Assembly: GCA_947470885.1 (NCBI GenBank)
Contig: CANIXE010000112.1
Location: 1 to 7,177, forward strand
Direction of reading: 5' to 3'
Length of the DNA: 7,177 nt
DNA from: Planctomycetota bacterium
Lineage (GTDB): Bacteria; Planctomycetota; UBA11346
The position numbers and the translations under genes were made by a program. Under the pieces are notes generated by a model that saw nothing but the letters and a program-made list of their open reading frames with translations, made no database searches and had not been told where the DNA came from. Below are positions 1-5,379 of the stretch, one piece after another (the first letter of the stretch is position 1; every line of letters begins with the position of its first letter).

Positions 1-100
1 AGACGGCGGCCACGGCACAAATCCCCATGGTCAGGATGACCAGGCTGATCATCACCTCGGTCAAGGTGAAACCCCTTCGCGGATCAGCCGTCCTGCGCAT
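1..100 (-). CDS. Prepilin-type protein, type II secretion GspI / PilV-like, N-terminal part only
   Basis: Only the first 33 codons lie in the window; the gene continues beyond position 1. Read on the minus strand from the ATG at 100-98, it starts MRRTADPRRG and continues FTLTEVMISLVILTM. That is a class III prepilin leader: basic, ending in Gly, cleaved by prepilin peptidase before Phe, with Glu at +5 of the mature protein and then a hydrophobic helix. The TLTEVMISLVIL wording is closest to the I-type pseudopilins and PilV-like minor pilins. The ATG lies inside the end of the preceding gene, overlapping it by 17 bp in another frame, so translation is probably coupled. By family, minor pseudopilins sit at the tip of a short inner-membrane pilus that drives secretion or assembly. 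The leader is clear; the subtype is inferred from about 20 residues and gene order. Confidence 0.85.
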   Translation of the reverse strand, partial: MRRTADPRRGFTLTEVMISLVILTMGICAVAAV

Positions 101-632
101 GTGCCACTCCAGGGCCGTAGAGGGCGATGTTGGCCCTGACCTTGCTGGCGTTTCCCCGTTGGCGGACGCTCAATTCCTTGGTGGGATCAGAAAACGTTGC
201 TATATCGGTCATGGTCGTCGATGTGTCATCGGGCATCAGCAATCCCGTTCTATTTTGATAGTTCCACGTTAATGGCGACGTCAGTTCAATGTCCTTGCGA
301 TAGACGGAAACCCCCGGGTGTAGCTTCAAGGTCCGTTTAACCGTTAAGCTACCATCATTTTCTTGGACTCCGACCGTGACCACATATCGACTCCCCGCGG
401 TTTCATAATCGATCATCACAAAATATTGATTTTTCGCGGTTTTATTGGGATCCACCTGGGTCAAGGCCAGGAGATGGGCCTGGGAGTGGGCCGTGATGAT
501 GGCGTTCGCGCCATCATTCACGCGGCCCCGTTGCAATCCTGGGCCAATTGCAGGCACGGTCATGGCCACCAAGAGCACCATGATGCCGATGACCGTGACC
601 ATTTCCACGGCGGTGAAGCCCCGGCGATTCAT
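84..632 (-). CDS. Prepilin-type protein, GspH-like pseudopilin, 182 aa
   Basis: The protein begins MNRRG, then FTAVEMVTVIGIMVLLVAM, a short basic prepilin leader cleaved after Gly5, with Glu10 at mature position 5 and a hydrophobic assembly and membrane helix at about residues 6-28. The rest (about 40-182) is a soluble head with alternating polar and beta-forming stretches such as NQYFVMIDYE and RYVVTVGVQE, as expected for an H-type minor pseudopilin; the length is normal for that class. Its ATG at 632-630 overlaps the TGA of the upstream pseudopilin (ATGA), and its own end is overlapped by the next pilin gene. Position between G-like and I-like genes matches the usual G-H-I order of type II secretion operons. 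The head is too divergent for me to name a particular system; a type IV pilus minor pilin or an unrelated pilus-like machine is also possible. Confidence 0.88.
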   Translation of the reverse strand: MNRRGFTAVEMVTVIGIMVLLVAMTVPAIGPGLQRGRVNDGANAIITAHSQAHLLALTQVDPNKTAKNQYFVMIDYETAGSRYVVTVGVQENDGSLTVKRTLKLHPGVSVYRKDIELTSPLTWNYQNRTGLLMPDDTSTTMTDIATFSDPTKELSVRQRGNASKVRANIALYGPGVAHAQDG

Positions 633-1354
633 TTATTTCCTTCACTGTCGATGTCGTCGGTGCGCGGAACGAATGTAAATGCTTTGGTGTTGTCGGACTT
701 CGTGGGGTCGTAGGGAAATGAATTGTCGATTTTGTTGGGTCCATTGGACCAAATCCGGAATCCACCCGGCCAACTTTTGGAAGAATCCCAACGGAGATGC
801 AGGGGCTTTTTCCAAGCGTCAATAGGTTGTTTTTTGATGTTGACCTGATTTGCCGGCAGGCTCAAACTCAGATGATAGAGCGCGCCACGATATCCGGAAG
901 CTACGATATCCTTGAATGCAGATAAATCGTTTGTGGCATTGGTCGTAACAAGATTAAAGTCGCTCTCGAGGCCATACATTCCATCGGTGTTACTGGCGTT
1001 CCGTTCGGCGTTCGCTGTTGATCCTACTGGATCAACTATTTTGTTCCCATTCGGGTCAGGGTCGCCGTCAATGTCGACATCTCCCCAGGTGTCAGAACCT
1101 CCAGTCGCAGAATCGAGGGAATTCACATTGAAGAGAGGTCGATTCACTGGATTTCCAGTGCTGTCGCTGTAGCTCCAAGTGCGTCGGGGTTGCGCCGCAA
1201 TCGCCACTGCCAATGCCTGAATTGTTGCTTGGGTCGCATTCACCTGACTGCGTACCCGGACCATGTTATAAACGGGAAATCCAATACCCGCGAGGGCGAT
1301 GATGACGGTCATCACCACCATCAGTTCGATCATGGTAAAGGCTTTGTTATTCAC
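629..1354 (-). CDS. Prepilin-type protein, GspG-like pseudopilin with Asp-rich loop, 241 aa
   Basis: I start this gene at the GTG at 1354-1352, because it overlaps the TGA of the upstream gene (GTGA) and gives a normal short leader, MNNKA, before FTMIELMVVMTVIIALAGI. Cleavage would follow Ala5, with Glu10 at mature position 5. A neighbouring GTG at 1357 would add one residue; the frame stays open to 1462 but that extension has no pilin features. The helix spans about residues 6-28. The soluble part holds an Asp/Asn-rich segment at about 88-108 that includes DVDIDGDPDPNGN, resembling a DxDxDG calcium loop; true GspG pseudopilins bind calcium in their C-terminal domain. The protein is much longer than typical GspG (about 140 aa), and Ala instead of Gly before the cleavage site is uncommon though tolerated. 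The stop overlaps the next gene's ATG (ATGA). Confidence 0.87.
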   Translation of the reverse strand: MNNKAFTMIELMVVMTVIIALAGIGFPVYNMVRVRSQVNATQATIQALAVAIAAQPRRTWSYSDSTGNPVNRPLFNVNSLDSATGGSDTWGDVDIDGDPDPNGNKIVDPVGSTANAERNASNTDGMYGLESDFNLVTTNATNDLSAFKDIVASGYRGALYHLSLSLPANQVNIKKQPIDAWKKPLHLRWDSSKSWPGGFRIWSNGPNKIDNSFPYDPTKSDNTKAFTFVPRTDDIDSEGNK

Positions 1355-1641
1355 CACCAGGCCACCACTGCCAACAGACCGAGGCCGCTGCCCGCTAGTA
1401 ACCCAGACAGAATCCTGCCCATGAGGATTTCGCCGGCCTGGGGTTCCCGTCCGCGTCCCCAAAGTACCAGCTCGAATCGGCGCAATGGTTTGGCGGCCAC
1501 GAGACCGATGGCCCCCAAAATGATGGACGCCAAGCCCATCCAGGCGACGGGCAATACATCCTTGGCTAAATAGGCTAACCCATGGGCCACCACCACAGCA
1601 GCTCCCAGGTGGGCAATCACCAGAGCGGCCTTCCAGTTCAT
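1351..1641 (-). CDS. Small membrane protein with three predicted helices, 96 aa, function unknown
   Basis: I do not recognise this protein. The start is the ATG at 1641-1639 with a GGAG ribosome site at 1651-1648, six bases upstream. Three hydrophobic segments are visible at about residues 5-25, 32-50 and 76-95. They are separated by a basic loop (KPLRRFELVLWGRGR, 51-65), so the N-terminus and that loop are probably cytoplasmic and the C-terminus (AVVAWW) outside. No catalytic motif is seen. It is the first gene of the pseudopilin operon and its stop overlaps the next start (GTGA), so it is probably co-translated with the G-like pseudopilin. A role in assembling, anchoring or regulating the pilus-like complex is an inference from context only. 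The open frame extends upstream to 1797, but that part crosses both palindromic operators and is not protein-like. Confidence 0.72.
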   Translation of the reverse strand: MNWKAALVIAHLGAAVVVAHGLAYLAKDVLPVAWMGLASIILGAIGLVAAKPLRRFELVLWGRGREPQAGEILMGRILSGLLAGSGLGLLAVVAWW

Positions 1642-1657
1642 GGGGAACTCCAGGTTG

Positions 1658-1677
1658 TGTACGTCATTTGGCGTACG
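1658..1677. promoter_or_regulatory. Operator-like palindrome, imperfect copy next to the pseudopilin operon
   Basis: TGTACGTCATTTGGCGTACG differs at three positions from the perfect palindrome at 1723-1742. It ends 16 bp upstream of the ATG of the small membrane protein, just beyond that gene's ribosome binding site, so a bound repressor would sit at or near the transcription start of the minus-strand operon. The right half continues into GGCGTACGCC (1670-1679), itself a 10-bp palindrome, giving an extra half-site. Assignment as an operator of the adjacent XRE regulator is an inference from repetition, symmetry and position. Confidence 0.6.
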
Positions 1678-1722
1678 CCGTGGACGAGGCGAAATGAACC
1701 AGAGAACAGCACATGCGGCCCA

Positions 1723-1742
1723 TGTACGCCATATGGCGTACA
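1723..1742. promoter_or_regulatory. Operator-like perfect 20-bp palindrome
   Basis: TGTACGCCATATGGCGTACA equals its own reverse complement over all 20 bases. It lies in the 149-bp gap between the divergent XRE gene and the pseudopilin operon, 48 bp before the GTG of the XRE gene, and its centre is 65 bp from that of the imperfect copy at 1658-1677. Homodimeric XRE-family repressors typically bind such symmetric sites next to their own gene. The two spaced copies would suit cooperative repression of both divergent transcripts. I see no clear -35/-10 pair, so promoter positions are not called. Confidence 0.7.
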
Positions 1743-1790
1743 CAGTAAAGTCGCAATGCCGTCCTTGCTGATGACCATTAGGCTTTCTGT

Positions 1791-2150
1791 GTGGCACGCC
1801 AAACCGCTTTCGGCGACCTCTTGGATCGGCACCTGCTGGAACGCGGGTTGAGCGTTAGGGATTTCGCCCGGTTGGTCGGAGTCACCGCCAGTTCGGTCAG
1901 TACCGCCAAGCGCAAGGGAATCAGCCCCAGTCGATTACGGGCCTGGGCTTTGGCGTTGCAGTTGAGTGGTATGGCGTGGGAAGAGTTCTGGGAATTGGGT
2001 TTGTTGACCACTTCCCCACGGGAAATGGCTGAGGTGTTGTCCCGATTACACCAGACCATTGCAGCTTTCGAAGAGGTCCCAAGGAGCGAGCATTCGCGCA
2101 AGGCCGCAGCCATCCGCGAACCATATGAGTCAATTCCCACGGAAACCTGA
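1791..2150 (+). CDS. XRE/Cro-CI family helix-turn-helix regulator, 119 aa
   Basis: The start is GTG at 1791 (reading MARQTAFGDLL), preceded by only a weak TTAGG-like ribosome site, so expression may be low, as is common for repressors. Residues about 6-60 form an HTH_3-type domain: helix 1 around FGDLLDRHLLERG, then LSVRDFARLVGVTASSVSTAKR at 20-41, in which VRDFARLVGV is the first helix of the HTH and ASSVSTAKR the recognition helix. Residues about 61-95 (MAWEEFWELG and EVLSRLHQTIAAFEEV) look helical and may dimerise; the tail is polar and probably disordered. No ligand-binding or protease domain is present, so this is a simple cytoplasmic DNA-binding protein. It is divergent from the pseudopilin operon, and the gap holds two related palindromes, suggesting that it represses both itself and that operon. 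The exact target is inferred. Confidence 0.82.
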   Translation: MARQTAFGDLLDRHLLERGLSVRDFARLVGVTASSVSTAKRKGISPSRLRAWALALQLSGMAWEEFWELGLLTTSPREMAEVLSRLHQTIAAFEEVPRSEHSRKAAAIREPYESIPTET

Positions 2151-2239
2151 GTTCTGGTTTTCGTCGAGATTCAGCGGTAGGGCATTTTTTTCAGTGACAA
2201 ATTAGAGGAGCCGGTGTTTTTCCTGAGAAGCGAGACGCC
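2151..2239. other. Convergent intergenic gap, no terminator seen
   Basis: This 89-bp gap separates the 3' ends of the plus-strand XRE gene and the minus-strand AraC gene. It holds T-runs (2186-2192 and around 2217) but I find no strong GC-rich stem ahead of either, so a bidirectional terminator cannot be supported. It is also about where the base composition changes from moderate GC on the left to high GC on the right. Confidence 0.35.
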
Positions 2240-3007
2240 TTACCACGGTCGCAGGCGCCAGGTCCCGGGGCTGGTGCCCATCGCCCGGCGGAAAGCCCGG
2301 CACAAGGTGGCGGCATCGGTGAAGCCCGCGGCGGTGGCGATTTCTGCCAGGGGCTTCCGGCTGGCCAGCAGGCGCTCCTTGGTTTCCCGCAGGCGGCGGT
2401 CCAGCAGCCACTGGTGGGGCGTGGTCCCCAGGTGACGGCGGAACAGCAGGTGGAGGTGCTGGGTCGAACAACCCGCCAGGTCTGCGAGATCGGCGATGGC
2501 CACCGGTTGGGCGAAATGTTCGTTCAGGTGGTCCCGGGCGGCGAGGAGGGCTGGGGGCAGATCCCCGCCATGGCCCCGGGCCAACCAGCGCTGGCCTTCC
2601 AGGACCAGGCGGCCAAGAACCGCCGCGGCCAGGATGTCGGGGGGGATGGCGGGGTCCCGCTGCCAGGCCAGGGCTTCCTGGGCGAAGGCCATGGCCTGGG
2701 CGGGGTCAGCCCAGGCCGTGCGCCGGGGTAGACAGCGGGTTCCGCCGGCGGCGACCTGGGCCCGGACCACCAGGCAGTGGTAGGGATCCGCTTCGTCGCT
2801 CCGGCGGATCGTCCATTCGCCGCCTTCGTGCCAGAGCAGGTCCCCGGGCACCACTTCGTCCCAGCCGCCGTCGGGGTTGTCGATCCAGCCCCGACCGGCT
2901 GTGACCAGTTCCACCACGCAGTAGCCCTCCCGGATCTGCACCCCGCCGGGCTGGGTTCCGGGGTCCTGACGATAGTAACCGAGGAATTGGAGGGCGGGGA
3001 GGGTCAT
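2240..3007 (-). CDS. AraC family transcriptional regulator with cupin sensor domain, 255 aa
   Basis: Residues about 5-85 form a small beta-rich cupin-like sensor domain (QIREGYCVVELVTAGRGWI, then VPGDLLWHEGGEWTI) of the AraC_binding type, which usually detects a small sugar-like or aromatic ligand. The C-terminal DNA-binding domain contains the two AraC helix-turn-helix motifs: about 169-192 (VAIADLADLAGCSTQHLHLLFRR) and about 219-241 (PLAEIATAAGFTDAATLCRAFRR), followed by the family ending GTSPGTWR. Length is normal for AraC regulators. The ATG at 3007 starts the conserved part; an in-frame ATG at 3043 would add 12 residues, and neither has a perfectly spaced ribosome site. The gene is divergent from the Gfo/Idh oxidoreductase at 3115, the usual layout for a regulator controlling an adjacent catabolic operon, so it probably activates that operon in response to its substrate. 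The ligand is unknown. Confidence 0.92.
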   Translation of the reverse strand: MTLPALQFLGYYRQDPGTQPGGVQIREGYCVVELVTAGRGWIDNPDGGWDEVVPGDLLWHEGGEWTIRRSDEADPYHCLVVRAQVAAGGTRCLPRRTAWADPAQAMAFAQEALAWQRDPAIPPDILAAAVLGRLVLEGQRWLARGHGGDLPPALLAARDHLNEHFAQPVAIADLADLAGCSTQHLHLLFRRHLGTTPHQWLLDRRLRETKERLLASRKPLAEIATAAGFTDAATLCRAFRRAMGTSPGTWRLRPW

Positions 3008-3114
3008 GCGAGAATTTGCCAATCCTGAGGATCTTCCTCCCATTGCGAGTCTGAATTCCCAGACGTAGTGTTTCCGAATCCCCGCGTATCTGCTAACCGT
3101 TCCCAGGAGTCGCC
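3008..3114. promoter_or_regulatory. Divergent control region between araC-type and gfo/idh genes
   Basis: This 107-bp gap must hold the promoters for both directions. It contains ATCCTGAGGAT (3022-3032), symmetric about its central G, overlapping GAGGATCTTCCTC (3027-3039), which is a 5-bp stem around TCT; together they form a small operator-like symmetric cluster. The pentamer GCGAG occurs twice in the same orientation (3008 and 3045, 37 bp apart), which would fit AraC-type direct half-sites but is short enough to be chance. No confident -35/-10 pair is seen. The AGGAG site for the oxidoreductase lies six bases before its ATG. Confidence 0.4.
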
Positions 3115-4191
3115 ATGTCCGCCACGTCCTCCCCCGTCCCGATCCGGGTCGCCCTCGTGGGTGCCGGCGCCATCGCCGACTACGCCGCCACCGCCTTGCT
3201 GGCCATTCCCGGGGTGACGATCCCGGTGGTCTGTGACACCTCGCCGGTTCGGGCGGCTGAATTGGCGGCCAAGACCGGCGGCAGGGCGGTGACCGATTCG
3301 GCCGCGGTGTTCGCCGCCGTCGATGTTGATGCGGTGTCCATCGCCGTGCCGAATGCCCTCCACGCGCCCCTGGCCATCGCTGCCCTGGAGGCGGGCAAGC
3401 ACGTGTTCCTCGACAAGCCCTTCGCCCTGAACGCTGCCGAGGCCGAGCAGGTGATCGCCGCCGCGGCCCGCAGCGGCAAGCTGTTCTGCCTGGGGATGAA
3501 CCAGCGGTTCAGCGAGCCCGCCCGGCGGCTGAAGGCCCTGGTGGATTCCGGACGCTTGGGGGAGGTCTACCACGCTAAGGCGTTCTGGCAGCGCCGCTGG
3601 GGCATTCCCAAGCTGGGCACATGGTTCGGTCAGAAGGCCCTGTCCGGTGGTGGTGGATTGCTGGACATTGGCGTCCACATGCTGGACCTGGGTCTGTACA
3701 CCATCAGCGATTTCGCGCCGGCGGCGGTCCTGGGGGCGACCTACACCCGGTTCGGCAATCGAGGTCTGGGGGAGAGCGGTTGGGGCAAGAGCGATGCCGC
3801 CCCGGGGGCGGTGTTTGATGTGGATGATTTTGCCTCGGCGATGATCCGTCTGAAAAGCGGCCGCAGTCTGGCCCTGGATGCCACCTGGGCGGCGATGCAG
3901 GAGGTCCCCGACCGTTGCGGAATTCAGGTGTTCGGTACCGAAGGCGGCGCGATCCTGGAGGATGGCCAGGTCCGCTTGGTGACCCGCTCCGCCGCCGGGG
4001 AATGGATCACCACCCACAGTCCCGAAGTGGGCGTGCTGCCCTTCGCCCACGGCTGCCGCTTCCGCAATGCCATCAACCACCTCCGGGGCGAGGAATCTTT
4101 GGCCACCACGGCGGACCAGGCCCTGGCGGTCCAGCGCATCCTCGATGCCATCTACCGTTCTTCCGCCACCGCCACCACCGTCCCCTGCTGA
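3115..4191 (+). CDS. Gfo/Idh/MocA family NAD(P)-dependent oxidoreductase, 358 aa
   Basis: The protein probably oxidises or reduces a sugar, polyol or related hydroxy compound with NAD(P) in the cytoplasm. Residues 10-31 (IRVALVGAGAIADYAATALL) are the Rossmann beta-alpha-beta with the GxGxI nucleotide loop, and Asp41 at the end of the second strand suggests NAD preference. The family's EKP signature appears as DKP (100-102, in HVFLDKPFA), with the catalytic-site Lys101 kept. The second domain carries GGGGLLDIGVHMLDLGLY (178-195), in which Asp184 and His188 match the conserved D-x3-H active-site pair. Length is normal. The ATG at 3115 has an AGGAG site six bases before it. It is divergent from the AraC regulator and heads an operon with a sugar isomerase 7 bp downstream. 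Members of this family act on many substrates and the true one cannot be told from sequence. Confidence 0.93.
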   Translation: MSATSSPVPIRVALVGAGAIADYAATALLAIPGVTIPVVCDTSPVRAAELAAKTGGRAVTDSAAVFAAVDVDAVSIAVPNALHAPLAIAALEAGKHVFLDKPFALNAAEAEQVIAAAARSGKLFCLGMNQRFSEPARRLKALVDSGRLGEVYHAKAFWQRRWGIPKLGTWFGQKALSGGGGLLDIGVHMLDLGLYTISDFAPAAVLGATYTRFGNRGLGESGWGKSDAAPGAVFDVDDFASAMIRLKSGRSLALDATWAAMQEVPDRCGIQVFGTEGGAILEDGQVRLVTRSAAGEWITTHSPEVGVLPFAHGCRFRNAINHLRGEESLATTADQALAVQRILDAIYRSSATATTVPC

Positions 4192-4198
4192 GGTCCCA

Positions 4199-4951
4199 TT
4201 GACTTTCCCCACTGTTGGCGTCCAGTCCTGGAGCCTCCGTCATTTTTCCAGCATCGACAGCCTGCTGCCCCAGGTCCGGGCCCTGGGCCTGGATCGCCTG
4301 GAGCTGTGCGGGGTTCAATGCAACTTTGACGATCCGGCGGCCCATGCCCCGGTGATCGGCGCGGCCCAGGCTGCCGGGGTCGCCATCGGCTCCATCGGCG
4401 TTCAAACCTTCCAGGGCCGGGAAGCCGTCGAACGGGAATGGTTCGCCTTCGCCCGGGCCGCCGGGACCGAGGTTATTACCTGCCATTTCAAGGTCGATTC
4501 GTTCACCCAGGCGGTGCCCCTGGCGGTACGTCTGGCCGAGGAATACGACGTGCGTTTAGCCATCCACTGCCACGGCGGCTACCTGTTCGGCGGCAGCGTG
4601 GACGTGCTGGATCATCTTTTGGCCCTGGGCGGTCCCCGCCTGGGGGTGTGCATCGACACCGCCTGGTGCCTGCAGGCGGGGGGCGATCCGCTGGCCTGGG
4701 TCCGCCGCTGGCCCGGGCGGATCCACGGCGTCCATTTCAAGGACTTCGTGTTCACGCCCCAGGGGAAGTGGCAGGAAAAGCCCGTGGGCCTGGGCACCCT
4801 GGACGTGGATGGTTTCGTCCAGGCCCTGGTGGACACCGGTTTTTCCGGCACCGCCGTGGTGGAATACGAAGCGGATCTGGAAGCGCCCCAGGGGGCGATC
4901 CGGGCCAGCCTGGCGCGGGTGGCGGCGGCGGTGGCCAAGGCCGGGGGCTGA
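4199..4951 (+). CDS. Sugar phosphate isomerase/epimerase, TIM-barrel (AP endonuclease 2 fold), 250 aa
   Basis: I start at the TTG at 4199, because TGAGG (4189-4193), partly formed by the stop of the upstream gene, is a well-spaced ribosome site and the TTG begins the barrel (TFPTVGVQSWSLRHF). In-frame ATGs further upstream lie inside the preceding gene and add non-homologous residues. The order of barrel motifs fits the xylose isomerase-like family: LELCGV (Glu35), TCHFKVDS (His96), LAIHCHGG (His123, His125), GVCIDTAW (Asp153), GRIHGVHFKDF (His176, His179, Lys181, Asp182) and VVEYE (Glu222). These are the usual divalent-metal and substrate ligands. The protein probably isomerises or epimerises a sugar or keto-polyol made or used by the adjacent dehydrogenase, as in inositol-type catabolism, though the substrate is unknown. 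The gap of 7 bp and the overlapping signal point to translational coupling. Confidence 0.9.
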   Translation: MTFPTVGVQSWSLRHFSSIDSLLPQVRALGLDRLELCGVQCNFDDPAAHAPVIGAAQAAGVAIGSIGVQTFQGREAVEREWFAFARAAGTEVITCHFKVDSFTQAVPLAVRLAEEYDVRLAIHCHGGYLFGGSVDVLDHLLALGGPRLGVCIDTAWCLQAGGDPLAWVRRWPGRIHGVHFKDFVFTPQGKWQEKPVGLGTLDVDGFVQALVDTGFSGTAVVEYEADLEAPQGAIRASLARVAAAVAKAGG

Positions 4952-5045
4952 GCCCGGTTGGCGTTCAGTTGGCGGATTACCAGGGCGCCCATGCTGTCCC
5001 ATCGCCCGGGGTGATCCCCATCCCTGGTGATTCCAGGAGCCAGCC

Positions 5046-5333
5046 ATGTTCGCGGTCATCGTCATTTTTCGCATCAAGCCCGAGCAGATCCCCCGGTTCA
5101 TCGAGATCTCGACGGAGAACGCCCGGAACTCCAAGCTGGAGCCGGGTTGCCGGGCCTTCGATGTGATCCAGCTCAATGGGGATCCCACCAGCTTCCGCTT
5201 CTATGAGCTGTACGATGACGAAGCGGCCTTCAAAGCCCACCAGACCACCGCCCACTACCTGACCTGGAAGGCTGCGGTGGAGGAGACCCAGGCGGAACGC
5301 CGGGTCGGTGAACGGGGGATCGTGGTATCCTGA
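5046..5333 (+). CDS. Antibiotic biosynthesis monooxygenase-fold protein, LsrG-like, 95 aa
   Basis: A single ferredoxin-like alpha/beta domain of the ABM family fills the protein: an opening strand FAVIVIFRIKPEQIPRFIEI (2-21), a central strand CRAFDVIQ (35-42), the strand RFYELYDDEAAFKAHQ (51-66) with Glu54 and His65, and TTAHY (67-71). The RFDVxQ, FYxxExY and AHxxTxHY pattern is close to LsrG, which isomerises phospho-AI-2, and to related small enzymes that act on reactive dicarbonyl or keto compounds. Members usually work as dimers without cofactor; some degrade haem or quinones. The ATG at 5046 has an AGGAG site six bases upstream. A gap of 94 bp separates it from the isomerase, but it is on the same strand and a hairpin follows, so it is probably the last gene of the unit. 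No lsr transport or kinase genes are nearby, so an AI-2 role is not supported. Confidence 0.88.
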   Translation: MFAVIVIFRIKPEQIPRFIEISTENARNSKLEPGCRAFDVIQLNGDPTSFRFYELYDDEAAFKAHQTTAHYLTWKAAVEETQAERRVGERGIVVS

Positions 5334-5379
5334 TTCCGGGGGAATCTCCGATGGTCCCGCGTGAAACGCGGGACCATCG
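5332..5379 (+). terminator. Tandem hairpins after the ABM gene, terminator-like but without U-tract
   Basis: Two perfect inverted repeats follow the ABM gene. The first, GATTCC-GGG-GGAATC (5332-5346), starts within the stop codon. The second has a 13-bp stem, 5349-5361 pairing with 5367-5379, around the loop TGAAA. The second stem is GC-rich and strong, but CCCCGG follows instead of a T-run, and there is none on the opposite strand. It may act as a transcript-end stabiliser or a Rho-dependent end, or may be a dispersed repeat. Confidence 0.5.

Noticed and set aside
1358..1462. Longer 277-aa form of the G-like pseudopilin starting at 1462
   Set aside because: It would place about 40 residues before the prepilin cleavage site; the GTGA overlap start gives a normal short leader.
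1642..1797. N-terminal extension of the small membrane protein to a 148-aa form
   Set aside because: The extension would translate through both operator palindromes and the ribosome site and is not protein-like; ATG at 1641 has a good GGAG site.
2151..2239. Bidirectional terminator between the XRE and AraC genes
   Set aside because: T-runs are present but there is no adequate stem before them on either strand.
3004..4212. A 402-codon open frame on the minus strand opposite the Gfo/Idh gene
   Set aside because: Its translation is Gly/Arg/His/Gln-rich with no domain, and it mirrors a well-supported dehydrogenase; long antisense frames are expected in GC-rich genes.
4438..5188. Long frames over the isomerase and ABM genes (plus 4438-5166, minus 4556-5188)
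   Set aside because: Low-complexity Gly/Pro/Arg-rich translations in alternative frames of the real genes.
5046..5333. Naming the ABM-fold gene lsrG
   Set aside because: The pattern is LsrG-like, but no lsrK, lsrF or AI-2 transporter lies nearby and the family covers many functions.
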